Shown piece by piece: positions 17,682-26,503 of a stretch of DNA of 47,950 bases. Under the pieces are notes generated by a model. The model made no database searches, was not told the origin of the DNA, and worked only from the letters and a program-made list of their open reading frames with translations. Made by a program: the position numbers and the translations under genes. Numbering within the stretch: position 1 is the stretch's first letter; every line of letters starts with the position of its first letter. The DNA is from CAZXYS01 sp964645005 (GTDB taxonomy: Bacteria > Bacteroidota > Ignavibacteria > Kapaibacteriales > UBA2268): positions 1 through 47,950 of the forward strand of contig CAZXYS010000032.1 in NCBI GenBank assembly GCA_964645005.1. The letters run 5' to 3'.

Positions 17682-18416
17682 ATGTCTTATTCCTCAATAG
17701 AATGGACCGAAATGACCTGGAATCCCACGACCGGCTGTGACAAAGTATCCGCCGGATGTAAATTCTGCTATGCCGAAACGATGGCGCGGCGTTTGAAAGC
17801 GATGGGGCTGGAAAAATACAGGAACGGGTTTGATCTTACTATACATCCCGACGCCCTTGAAATGCCCTATAAGTGGAAAAAGCCGAGGATAGTCTTCCTA
17901 AATTCAATGAGCGATCTGTTCCATGAAGATATACCGGTCGAGTTCATTCAGCAGGTGTTCAAAGTGATGAATGAAACCGAGCATGTGTACCAGATTCTTA
18001 CGAAACGAGCGGATGTGCTTTGGGAATACGACAGGCGTGATTATCTGCAATGGTCGCATAATATCTGGATGGGTGTGACAGTCGAAAATGAGAAATTCAA
18101 GGAGAGAATAGATTATCTGAGGAAAACGAAAGCCCGCGTTAAATTTCTTTCCTGCGAGCCGCTTATTGGTCCCGTTTCGAATTTGAATCTTGATGGCATA
18201 GACTGGGTCATAGCCGGCGGTGAGAGTGGACTTAAACCCAGACCTATGGAGCCTGAATGGGTGGAAGAACTGCAGCAGCAATGCGAAGCCGCAGGCGTAA
18301 AATTCTTCTTCAAGCAATGGGGCGGCAGGAATAAGAAAAAGAACGGAAGGGAATTAAACGGTGAAGTTTACGACGATATGCCGCCGTTGCCGAGCGATGT
18401 TACGGAGGCAAAATAA
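17682..18416 (+). CDS. DUF5131 (phage Gp37/Gp68) family protein
   Basis: A 244-residue protein of the phage Gp37/Gp68 (DUF5131) family. The N terminus has the family hallmark WNPTTGCDKVSAGCKFCYAE, a CX6CX2C cluster (C19, C26, C29) suggesting an iron-sulfur or metal site in a radical-SAM-like barrel. Further family motifs are FLNSMSDLFHE, QILTKRAD, WMGVTVEN, FLSCEPLIGP and IAGGESG, and the FFFKQWGG segment near the C terminus. The family occurs on phages and islands, often beside three-Cys-motif partner proteins; here its upstream neighbours are two unknown AT-rich genes 35 bases away. Its own composition resembles the host more than theirs. Biochemical role not established. Confidence 0.88.
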   Translation: MSYSSIEWTEMTWNPTTGCDKVSAGCKFCYAETMARRLKAMGLEKYRNGFDLTIHPDALEMPYKWKKPRIVFLNSMSDLFHEDIPVEFIQQVFKVMNETEHVYQILTKRADVLWEYDRRDYLQWSHNIWMGVTVENEKFKERIDYLRKTKARVKFLSCEPLIGPVSNLNLDGIDWVIAGGESGLKPRPMEPEWVEELQQQCEAAGVKFFFKQWGGRNKKKNGRELNGEVYDDMPPLPSDVTEAK

Positions 18417-18656
18417 AATAAATCTTTACAAAGTATCTTGTTAACTTTAACCTTTATCCATCAAGAGTTTACTTTTTTTTTATGTTTTTTATCTACCCCA
18501 ACTTTACCATTTTGATAAAAGAAAAAAAGTATAACCATAAATGAATCAAAAAAATAGCTGTAATAAGCAAATTTCCAATGGTGACTACGGATTTTTTATG
18601 TTTCCGTTTTCTTAATACCTATTGGATAGGGGCTGATATATAACGCCGTATATATT
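18417..18656. other. Non-coding AT-rich spacer
   Basis: Between the DUF5131 gene and the IS remnant. I see no gene, repeat or convincing terminator, only T- and A-rich tracts. Confidence 0.4.
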
Positions 18657-18914
18657 TCACTGTGATAATATTGCGGCGTCGATAAGAACCGTCGGGCGGC
18701 GCTGAGAAGCGCTGTGATTGCCTGCCGCCGATTGCAGCTGCTCAATACGATCGGCAAGCTCTTTGAACTTGCTTTTGTCGATGTCGAGAGTTCCGAGATT
18801 AAGCACGGTTCGATTTCTCGGACCTTACGGGGTGCGTACCGATTCAACGAGCCTGTAAGTGTGAAAAATCTTATCAGAGCTGTTGTTTTTCTTTTTTATT
18901 TCTTTAATAAACAT
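18657..18914 (-). pseudogene. IS1634-type transposase remnant (N-terminal part)
   Basis: Reading the minus strand from ATG at 18914 gives a peptide with RLVESVRTP, then an in-frame TAA (18825-18827), then GPRNRTVLNLGTLDIDKSK and FKELADRIEQL, ending at a TGA (18657-18659). This order (LVES-RT-GPR-R-VLNLG-LD-K-ELADRIE) is the start of IS1634-type transposases of the IS4 superfamily. The rest of the ~550-residue transposase, including the DDE domain, is absent. It is thus a dead N-terminal stub with one nonsense change. Open frames in the other phases over this region (18596-18847 minus, 18714-18980 plus) are by-products. Confidence 0.8.
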
Positions 18915-19143
18915 GCATTAAATATAATAAAAAGCACGCACCGGCGCAAGCATAAAATATACCTATGGGGGACTGCATAGGCGGTTTCCGCTAATCACTT
19001 ACGAAAAATCAATGACTTACGTTGACAATTTTCATAAATTCCGTAGAATTTATATTGTTCTTTGCTTGTTTTGTTAAACTTGGGTTAAGTGTGTTATCAT
19101 TTCCTCTAATGAAATAAATAGGATAAATTACAGGCTGCCGAAA
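18915..19143. other. Spacer with promoter-like boxes
   Basis: Upstream side of the IS remnant. A TTGACA (19022-19027) with TAGAAT (19044-19049) at 16-base spacing resembles a -35/-10 pair on the plus strand, but no plus-strand gene follows. No inverted-repeat IS end could be paired with confidence. Confidence 0.3.
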
Positions 19144-21912
19144 TCAATAATCAGTTATTACAAATTTCTTACTGACCGAGTTATTCCGACTGTTTATTCT
19201 AAGGAAATACACTCCCGGGAATGATTCAGGCAGATCGATCCTCTGAGTTAAAATCTTGTTTTTATCAGCATATAACTGTTTCTTATAGATCTCCCTGCCG
19301 AAAATATCAGTTATAGTTACCATATACTTACCACTTTGAAATGCGCTCCATTCAATATTTATAATTGTCTGTGCTTGTGCCGGATTCGGATAAATTTCAA
19401 AAATTCTCAGACCTGATTTTTCATTATTATCCTTAACGCCTGTAGGGAGTTCCCCGAGTTCGAAATAGACCGTATCACCGTAAGGGCAGCGAGTATGCCA
19501 GCCGCGGTTGTCTCTGGCTGTGATGTAATACTGAACCCATTCGGCATCATCAGGCAGATCTAACTTAAGATCCTTTGGATGCTGCCCTTCCATCACAACA
19601 ATTTGGCTTGTGAATCTGTTATTTGGCTTTGTCCGGTATAGCACCTGAACATTATCCAATTTCCAGCCGGCATCGTAGGAATCGCCCTTTATCGTAAACG
19701 TAAGTCTGGGATCTTTCCTGAACTGACTCGGCGGATAATGATAAATATACGGCGCGTGATTCCAGGCATATTCCGCAAAGTGTTTCAGATAGTTATAATT
19801 ATTTCCCCATGTAGTGTACATCATCCCTTTGAAATTCTGTACATGCTGCGCCCATTCCTTCCATCGCCGGATGTGATTTTCGTCATTATCATAAAACGGA
19901 GCTGACATCTGCCGGAAGCCTTTCTCTTCGAAGAAATTAAGACTTTTATGGACTATGCTGTCCTTTTCTCTTCCGTTCCAGTTCATCATGCCGATGGATT
20001 TTGGGATCATATCGGCGCTGCCGGTCAGATCGCCGTTGACAAAATAGCCATAGTCGGGTTTAGCATTATGGTATTCATCGAACATATCAGTCAAAATCCA
20101 GTAATCCGAGTCCGGCGCAACTTCTTCAATGATATCCACACATTTATTTACATTGTCAGCAAGTATCTCTGCCGGGGTAATATTTCGCTTTTGATCGCCG
20201 TAGTCCCAGTTCAACACTCTGATTTCGTCATGCTGCATGAAGTATGTGTCCGCATCCAGCAGGCTGTCCAGCACCTTGAACTCCCTTTCGACAATGTTAT
20301 AGACTTTCGGATCGGACATTGTTATCATCACCTGGGAATACCGGATTATTACTGTATGGTAATAGGACATTAGCAGGGTATCGCCATTTTTGATATTGCC
20401 ATCTTCCTTTATACGAAAAGTAGGCGGCGTGTGGTATGAGTCGTAATCGCCGAGCCATCTGTTTCTTCCTAAAAGCGGATCCCTCAGCGTATCGTAATCT
20501 ACGCCTTCTGTGCAGGAAATGTCCTGATACTGGTGGGACACATTCAGCGGGGTACCCTCGCGTCGAAGTAAGTTAACAAATGGAATTTCCTCGACTATGA
20601 GATCATCCAGCCATATCCTTCCGCTTTCAGCGCCCCAGACACCCCAGTAGATCAGCATCGTATCTTTGTCGAAGGTGTTAAAAGTAAAATCTATTCGCTC
20701 CCAGCCGTCAGTTGTGGACGGAACAGTAGGAATATAGCGGCTGCAATAAAAGCCGTCCTTAATAGCAGTAGAATTGAATGAACTCGGCGGATATAGATTC
20801 TCTGTTTTCACCCAGCCGGAAACATGATACATAGTGAAGGGTTCTACAGGCGTCTCATAGATAACTCTGCCGTGACCATGTTCCGACTCCGGAAAATTCT
20901 CAAATCTGATGCTCGCATTGCCGGAACGCTTAACTTCCTCGTCGGCAAAGCTAACCTCACCGGGACCATCGATGAATCGAAAGCCGGAAAAATCATTTCC
21001 TTCGTGATCCTCAAAGCCGGGATTAGGCAGCGAAACATCCTTGTGAGGGACAACTCTTGCGGTATCATTTTCAATTACAAATTTCTGATTTCTCACAGGA
21101 ATTCCCGATGCGAGATTAGGATCGAAGAAGAGCAAACTTCCGGAATAGCCGAAAGACATAATACATGGGATAAACTCCAAAAATCGATCGTCCGCGAATT
21201 TTTGCAGCGACAGCAGAGAATCGTAATAAAGTTGAATCAGCGAGCTTGCCCTGTTTAATTTTCCGTCGGCAAGAGCCACTCCGTTTAACTTATAATCGGC
21301 TGCTGTTTGCCAGATTTCCTTTGCCGGGGGTATGTTTTCAGGAACCTGCACATTGGTACTATATCGAAACCAGCGGTTAGGGAATTCCGGTGCGTCAACA
21401 ATCCTGCAGGCGAAAATCGCGTTTGTGTTTGGATTCTGATCGACTATTTGAAATAAAGTATTGATGCCGTAATGAAGTCCCGCTTTGTCCGAACCGGCTA
21501 TCATTAATTGCATTGGCATTACATCAAGAATATAACCTTCTTCTCCGGGATAATTTTTTGAAATATAGACTCTTTGATCGGGAATATGCTCAAAAAGTCG
21601 ATTCAGAAAGTCATCCGCAACTCCAAGAACTATACCGGAAACAAGAGTATCTTCAGGATTCCACGATTCAATTTCAAACGTATCCAGATCTCTTTTTCGC
21701 AGTTCCTCATTTAATTCATAGGCTGCAAATTCAGCGGGGTGCTGGGGATCGAGATAAATCTTATGCTCATCGTAAAGTGTAAACATACTCGAGTACAGCG
21801 CCCTGACATATCCCTGACGCGGTTCCGGCACTATACTGTCGATTTGCGAATGAGTATAAGCTATGTTCGTCGATACTAATATAATAAAAAGGCTTATGAC
21901 TACTTTCTTCAT
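19144..21912 (-). CDS. Secreted GH20-like glycoside hydrolase with internal CBM and T9SS domain
   Basis: A 922-residue protein with a signal peptide (about 1-22). Residues ~35-175 look like the GH20 N-terminal alpha/beta domain ('GLHYGINTLFQI' before the barrel). A barrel follows, and the HDE pair at D562-E563 (MQHDEIRV) resembles the Asp-Glu catalytic pair of GH20-like hexosaminidases. At ~315-470 a jelly-roll carbohydrate-binding-like module (LPNPGFEDHEG ... GRIWLDDLIVEE) is inserted between barrel strands. The C terminus is a T9SS type A sorting domain (IFEIYPNPAQAQT ... GVYFLRI). It probably cleaves an amino-sugar polymer outside the cell; the exact family cannot be fixed without a profile search. 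Confidence 0.75.
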   Translation of the reverse strand: MKKVVISLFIILVSTNIAYTHSQIDSIVPEPRQGYVRALYSSMFTLYDEHKIYLDPQHPAEFAAYELNEELRKRDLDTFEIESWNPEDTLVSGIVLGVADDFLNRLFEHIPDQRVYISKNYPGEEGYILDVMPMQLMIAGSDKAGLHYGINTLFQIVDQNPNTNAIFACRIVDAPEFPNRWFRYSTNVQVPENIPPAKEIWQTAADYKLNGVALADGKLNRASSLIQLYYDSLLSLQKFADDRFLEFIPCIMSFGYSGSLLFFDPNLASGIPVRNQKFVIENDTARVVPHKDVSLPNPGFEDHEGNDFSGFRFIDGPGEVSFADEEVKRSGNASIRFENFPESEHGHGRVIYETPVEPFTMYHVSGWVKTENLYPPSSFNSTAIKDGFYCSRYIPTVPSTTDGWERIDFTFNTFDKDTMLIYWGVWGAESGRIWLDDLIVEEIPFVNLLRREGTPLNVSHQYQDISCTEGVDYDTLRDPLLGRNRWLGDYDSYHTPPTFRIKEDGNIKNGDTLLMSYYHTVIIRYSQVMITMSDPKVYNIVEREFKVLDSLLDADTYFMQHDEIRVLNWDYGDQKRNITPAEILADNVNKCVDIIEEVAPDSDYWILTDMFDEYHNAKPDYGYFVNGDLTGSADMIPKSIGMMNWNGREKDSIVHKSLNFFEEKGFRQMSAPFYDNDENHIRRWKEWAQHVQNFKGMMYTTWGNNYNYLKHFAEYAWNHAPYIYHYPPSQFRKDPRLTFTIKGDSYDAGWKLDNVQVLYRTKPNNRFTSQIVVMEGQHPKDLKLDLPDDAEWVQYYITARDNRGWHTRCPYGDTVYFELGELPTGVKDNNEKSGLRIFEIYPNPAQAQTIINIEWSAFQSGKYMVTITDIFGREIYKKQLYADKNKILTQRIDLPESFPGVYFLRINSRNNSVSKKFVITDY

Positions 21913-22093
21913 TTTATTCCCTTTAATTTTTTGTTAATATCTTATAATATAAATAACAAATTTGAGAATGTAAAGCTGCAAAAAACATATTATAATAAAA
22001 AACACTAATAAATATGGATTTCAAACCTCTTTCATTACTTCACCGCAAATTCATTATATTTGTGAGATATTTTTTGAAAATTATTGATAAAAT

Positions 22094-23041
22094 ATGAAGA
22101 TAAGCGGATTTTCATTTGTCAGGAACGGCAGCAAACTTTATTACCCCATAACCGAGGCAATCCGGTCGATTCTGCCTATATGTGATGAATACATCGTCGC
22201 GGTCGGCAAGGGCGACGAAGACGACACTACCCGCGACGATATCCTCGCTATTAATGATCCTAAAATCAAAATTATCGACACGGAATGGGATGAGCAATAC
22301 TGGAAGCGCGGCGCTATAAACGCTGTCCAGACCGACATCGCCAAAAGCCACTGCACCGGCGATTGGTGCTTTTATCTGCAAGCTGATGAGATCGTGCACG
22401 AGAAGTATTTGCAAACTATCCGCGACCGCTGCGAAGAATTGCTTGACAGGAAAGAGGTTGAGGGGTTGCTCTTTGGTTATGTGCATTTCTGGGGCGATTA
22501 TTATCATTATCATAAAAGTCACGGCTGGTATCCTTACGAGATACGGATTGTCCGCAATCTGCCGCAGATACACTCGTGGCAGAGTGCGCAATCATTCCGC
22601 TGGTACAACTATTACGAGTCCACTCACCAGGAAAAGGGCACACGCAAGATTCGCGTAGCAAAGGTCGATGCGAAGATATACCATTACGGCTGGGTGCGTC
22701 CGCCGCGCTTCATGCAGAACAAACGCAAGGCTCTGGACAGCGTCCACCTCGGCAGGCAGAAGGCGGAGCAGGAATACGCCTTGCAGAAGAGCGAATTCGA
22801 CTACGGTCCGCTTGACCGGCTCGCCGAATTCAAAGACACCCACCCGAAAGTCATGCACGAGCGGATTAAAGCGATGGACTGGAAGGATAAACTGCAATAT
22901 TCCGGCAAACCTGATAAAAGCCGCCAGCCCCACAAACATGAGAAGTTTAAGTACCGCTTTATGTCGTGGTTGGAGAATAATTTCAATAGCGGCAAGCAAA
23001 TATGGGGATTTAAGAATTATGAGATGCTGAAGGATGTGTGA
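22094..23041 (+). CDS. Glycosyltransferase family 2
   Basis: A 315-residue GT-A protein. It starts with the family pattern SGFSFVRNGSKL and the strand 'DEYIVAVGKGDEDDT'. A nucleotide-metal site is seen at YLQADEIVHE (QAD, D98, E99), a variant of the DxD motif common in this GT2 subgroup. There are no membrane spans; the Lys/Arg-rich C-terminal third may lie on the membrane. First of five glycosyltransferase genes in a row on the plus strand. Acceptor and donor unknown. Confidence 0.85.
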   Translation: MKISGFSFVRNGSKLYYPITEAIRSILPICDEYIVAVGKGDEDDTTRDDILAINDPKIKIIDTEWDEQYWKRGAINAVQTDIAKSHCTGDWCFYLQADEIVHEKYLQTIRDRCEELLDRKEVEGLLFGYVHFWGDYYHYHKSHGWYPYEIRIVRNLPQIHSWQSAQSFRWYNYYESTHQEKGTRKIRVAKVDAKIYHYGWVRPPRFMQNKRKALDSVHLGRQKAEQEYALQKSEFDYGPLDRLAEFKDTHPKVMHERIKAMDWKDKLQYSGKPDKSRQPHKHEKFKYRFMSWLENNFNSGKQIWGFKNYEMLKDV

Positions 23042-23098
23042 AGGGGAAATTTTAAAAAATATGAAAGAAATAACCTCCAATAATCTATTGGTATAACA

Positions 23099-23140
23099 GG
23101 ATTTCCCTTCTTTGATAAGGAGGAGATAAAGGGGTAGTTC
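23099..23140. repeat. Palindromic repeat, family R2, copy D, next to a start codon
   Basis: GGATTTCCCTTCTTTGATAAGGAGGAGATAAAGGGGTAGTTC-like sequence, a shortened R2 copy. It ends exactly at the ATG of the next gene (23141), so its purine-rich half (GGAGGAG, 23119-23125, and AAAGGGG just before the start) forms that gene's ribosome-binding region. Confidence 0.6.
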
Positions 23141-24277
23141 ATGCACCGCAAGATCAACATAGCGTACGTCAGTCATTTCGACCACATGAGGATGGGCGGT
23201 CAGAAAAGCATGGTGCATCTTATTGAAAATCTGGACAGGGATAGATTTACGCCGTTCGGGATATGTCCGCGGCAGGGCGAGCTGTCCGAGAAGCTGGAAT
23301 CTATCGGCTGCAGGTGTTTCTTTGTGCCGCTGTACAGTATCAAGCCGAAGTATATCTTCAAAGTTATGCCTATAACTTCTAAAATTAAAGATATAATAAA
23401 AAAATATAATATAGACATTTTACATCCCGATTATTCGGCGGACGCCTTCTTCTGCGGGCTTGCGAAGAAGGGAACGAATGCTAAATTAATCTGGCACGTT
23501 CGGTGGAATGAACTGTTCGCCAAAGACCGCTTGCATGAGCGGCTGGCGGACGGTATTATCGGCGTTTCCGAAGGCGCCGGCGAGCGTTTCAAGGGGAATC
23601 CGGAAATTTATAAGAAATACCGGACTATCTACAACGGCGTGGATTGTGAATTGTTTAAGCCTGCGAAGGATATTAAAGAAGTTAGAAGAAAGCTTGGCGT
23701 TCCTGAAGATAGACTGACACTTCTTTTCGCAGGCGTTCTGAAAGAAGGCAAAGGCGTGCTGGAAATCACGAAGGCTATGGCTAAATTGAAGAAAGAAAGC
23801 AATGTTCAGGAACTGCCGCAGCTTTATTATATCGGAATCAAGGGCAGGGAAGAGACTTTTGAAGAATTGCAGCGGATTATTGTGGAAACGGAATTGAATG
23901 AAAATGTGAAAATACTTCCGCACCAGGATAATATCCAAGAGTGGATGCAGGCGGCGGATTTGCTGCTTATACCGTCTTACGAGGGACACGAAGGAATGCC
24001 CCGCGTCGCTTACGAGGCTATGGCTTGCGGGACGCCGGTGCTCGGCAGCGATACATCGGGCGTCAGAGAAGCGGTGACGCAGAATACGGGCTTCCTTGTC
24101 AAAGAGAAGTCTTACGATGATATTGCTAATGTTATTAGGCAGATAACAGACAATCCGGAACGGTTGAAGAATATGCGGAACGATGCGAAGCAGAGAGCGC
24201 TGGAATATTTCGACATAAAAAAACATGCAAGGAAAGTAGAAGATTTCTACATAAAAGTACTGAACAACGAGCTTTAA
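23141..24277 (+). CDS. Glycosyltransferase family 4
   Basis: A 378-residue GT-B protein. The N-terminal Rossmann domain has RMGGQKSMVHLIENL; the C-terminal domain begins LLFAGVLKEGKGVLEITKA and carries the GT4 E-x7-E nucleotide-sugar motif in SYEGHEGMPRVAYEAMACG followed by TPVLGSDTSGVREAV. It is cytoplasmic and builds a surface glycan from an NDP-sugar. The next gene starts 1 base after its stop codon. Confidence 0.9.
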   Translation: MHRKINIAYVSHFDHMRMGGQKSMVHLIENLDRDRFTPFGICPRQGELSEKLESIGCRCFFVPLYSIKPKYIFKVMPITSKIKDIIKKYNIDILHPDYSADAFFCGLAKKGTNAKLIWHVRWNELFAKDRLHERLADGIIGVSEGAGERFKGNPEIYKKYRTIYNGVDCELFKPAKDIKEVRRKLGVPEDRLTLLFAGVLKEGKGVLEITKAMAKLKKESNVQELPQLYYIGIKGREETFEELQRIIVETELNENVKILPHQDNIQEWMQAADLLLIPSYEGHEGMPRVAYEAMACGTPVLGSDTSGVREAVTQNTGFLVKEKSYDDIANVIRQITDNPERLKNMRNDAKQRALEYFDIKKHARKVEDFYIKVLNNEL

Positions 24278-24278
24278 T

Positions 24279-25358
24279 TTGAAAGAGAAATTAAACATAT
24301 TGTTCCTGAATTCGGCGAAAAGCTGGGGCGGCAATGAGCGCTGGCTGGCTTCCGCTGCCAATGGTCTTGCCGACCGTGGACATAATGTTTTTCTGGCGTA
24401 CAGAACTGAAATTTTCAAGGGAAGGATTTATGATTCTGTCAGAATGATCAAACTGCCTTTTAAACATGAATTTGATTTAAAAACGAGAAAGGCTATAAGA
24501 CCATTAATCAAAGAACAGAGTATAGACCTGCTTCTGCCGACGAAACGGAAGGAATATTTTATCGCAGGTCAGATTGGGAAATCGATGAAGATACCTGTCA
24601 TTTTCCGAATGGGAATACTGCGCAGCTTCCCGGGATGGGATCTGCCGCAGCGGTATGTGTACCGGTATCTGCCTACTGCTGTGATCGTAAACGCTAATAT
24701 TATCATGGAATCTCTTGTCCATGAGGAAATAATGCCGGCAGAGAGAATTAATGTAATATATAACGGATATGAGTTTCCTGACGATATTGAAGAATACGCT
24801 TTGAATATGCCAAAGAACAAATTTATTTTTGCCTCAGCGGGGAGGTTGACCCGCCAGAAGGGATTTGACCTGCTGCTGAAAGCCGCATCGATTCTCAAGC
24901 TCAAAGATAGGAAATTCCATCTGATTATAGCGGGCGAGGGCAGCGAAAGAGCGAAATGCGAGCATTTTGTTAGTAATAATTTCTTGCGGGAAGATGTTAC
25001 TTTTACCGGTGAGATAGAGAATGTCAGCGGATTATTCGCGAGATCGGATGCTGTTGTGATTCCATCACGCAGCGAAGGTATACCCAACGTCCTTTTCGAA
25101 GCATGGAACGCAAAGAAACCGGTGATAGCGAGCAATGCGGCGGGTATTCCCGAAGCCGTGAAAGATGGCGCCAACGGGCTGCTGGTGTCATTAAATCCCG
25201 AGGATATAGCAACAGCAATGGAATATATTATGAATAATTCCACGGCTGCCGCTAAAATTGGGGATAATGGATATGATACATTAAAAACAAAATTTTCTTT
25301 GAAAAATATGCTGGACCAGATTGAAGAATTGTTCGTGAAAACCGTAAATAAATTATGA
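24279..25358 (+). CDS. Glycosyltransferase family 4 (TTG start)
   Basis: A 359-residue GT-B protein. Start is TTG at 24279, one base after the previous stop: no ATG or GTG lies upstream, and the first residues (KLNILFLNSAKSWGGNERW) are the expected GT4 N terminus, so a later start would remove the fold. Motifs: FASAGRLTRQKGFDLLL (second domain start) and SRSEGIPNVLFEAWNAKKPV with the E-x7-E pair. Likely translationally coupled to its neighbours; its stop overlaps the start of the next gene by four bases (ATGA). Confidence 0.9.
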   Translation: MKEKLNILFLNSAKSWGGNERWLASAANGLADRGHNVFLAYRTEIFKGRIYDSVRMIKLPFKHEFDLKTRKAIRPLIKEQSIDLLLPTKRKEYFIAGQIGKSMKIPVIFRMGILRSFPGWDLPQRYVYRYLPTAVIVNANIIMESLVHEEIMPAERINVIYNGYEFPDDIEEYALNMPKNKFIFASAGRLTRQKGFDLLLKAASILKLKDRKFHLIIAGEGSERAKCEHFVSNNFLREDVTFTGEIENVSGLFARSDAVVIPSRSEGIPNVLFEAWNAKKPVIASNAAGIPEAVKDGANGLLVSLNPEDIATAMEYIMNNSTAAAKIGDNGYDTLKTKFSLKNMLDQIEELFVKTVNKL

Positions 25359-26500
25359 GCCTTAATATTGCATATATTAATAAAACTACATGGCTGTCGA
25401 ACATGCCCTCGACGGTTTTTTCGACTATGAATGCCTACGGGTTTGCCCTGAATGACTGCGACTCCACAGTCATCTATAAATCGCCCGAACAGCAGCCGGA
25501 AACGGATTTTAATGAATACTTTGATCTTCCTCACATAGGAAATTTTCATGTTCATACGGAAACAGACCGTGCTTGGCGATTCCGCTCGAATGAGATATTC
25601 TATTCTAAAGTTGTACACTGGCTAAAGTCCTGCGGTAAGAAGTGGGATTTTGTTATAACACGCGATCCGGGATGCCTGCCCTATCTTATCAAAATCAGGA
25701 AACATACGGGCGCTAAGATCTTTTACCAGAGCCATAATTTTTATCCGGATACTTCCCTGCAGCCGGATATGAATAAGATCAATCGCAGGAAATATAAAAT
25801 TTATGAAACCAAATATATCCCAAAACTCGACGGCATGATGGCTCTGAACGAACCCCACAGCGAGCTTTATAGGAAGCATGTTGATACCCCTGTATTCACC
25901 GGATATCCCGGTTTGAAAAAGATTTTTGAGCCGAAAGATAATTTCGATAAGAAAATTGTGCTCTATTCCGGCAGCTTCCAGTTGAAAAAGGGAATTGACA
26001 CTGTTATAAAAGCTTTCGCGAAAATGGAAGACAAGAGCGTCCGTTTAATTCTCGCCGGCGGCAGGAATGATGACGAGATTCAACCGGTCAGAGATATGAT
26101 AGATTCCCTGAATATCGCTGACAGAGCAAATATCACCGGCTGGCTCAGCTATAAGGCACTTGAAAATCTATTGAGAGAGGCGACGATCGGTACGCTTCCC
26201 CTGAAGGATACATTCTACAATCGCTATCTCACTGCGCCGTCGAAGCTTTTCGATTATCTGGCATTTGGCATGCCTGTGATTTCGTCGGATATGCCGTCAA
26301 TAAGAGATATAATCGGCGATAATGACTGCGGCGTTTTCATTCCGCCGGATGATGATAATGCTCTTGCTAAAAATCTCGATAAAATTCTTAATGACAGAGA
26401 TTTATATTTAAAATATCAGAAGGGCTCAGCCGAAACCGCAAATAATTATCTCTGGAAGGACTGCGCCCGACAGATGTTAAATTTTATGAAAAGTGTGTGA
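25355..26500 (+). CDS. Glycosyltransferase family 4-like
   Basis: A 381-residue GT-B protein overlapping the previous gene by ATGA. The C-terminal domain has VLYSGSFQLKKGIDTVIKA, and TAPSKLFDYLAFGMPVISSDMPSIRDII, the sugar-nucleotide site in which 'K-FDYLAFG' replaces the more common 'E-x7-E'. The N-terminal half includes HNFYPDTSLQP. It belongs to the same polysaccharide cluster; specificity unknown. Confidence 0.85.
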   Translation: MSLNIAYINKTTWLSNMPSTVFSTMNAYGFALNDCDSTVIYKSPEQQPETDFNEYFDLPHIGNFHVHTETDRAWRFRSNEIFYSKVVHWLKSCGKKWDFVITRDPGCLPYLIKIRKHTGAKIFYQSHNFYPDTSLQPDMNKINRRKYKIYETKYIPKLDGMMALNEPHSELYRKHVDTPVFTGYPGLKKIFEPKDNFDKKIVLYSGSFQLKKGIDTVIKAFAKMEDKSVRLILAGGRNDDEIQPVRDMIDSLNIADRANITGWLSYKALENLLREATIGTLPLKDTFYNRYLTAPSKLFDYLAFGMPVISSDMPSIRDIIGDNDCGVFIPPDDDNALAKNLDKILNDRDLYLKYQKGSAETANNYLWKDCARQMLNFMKSV

Positions 26501-26503
26501 GCA

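Noticed and set aside
18714..18980. Plus-strand 88-codon frame and a possible structured RNA (CCGAGA/TCTCGG hairpin, GGTTCGATT resembling a tRNA T-loop)
   Set aside because: The bases are explained by the decayed IS1634-type transposase on the minus strand; no acceptor stem or other tRNA arms pair.
24569..25618. 349-codon minus-strand frame over the glycosyltransferases
   Set aside because: Crosses a gene boundary antisense to two clear GT4 genes; no ribosome site or domain.
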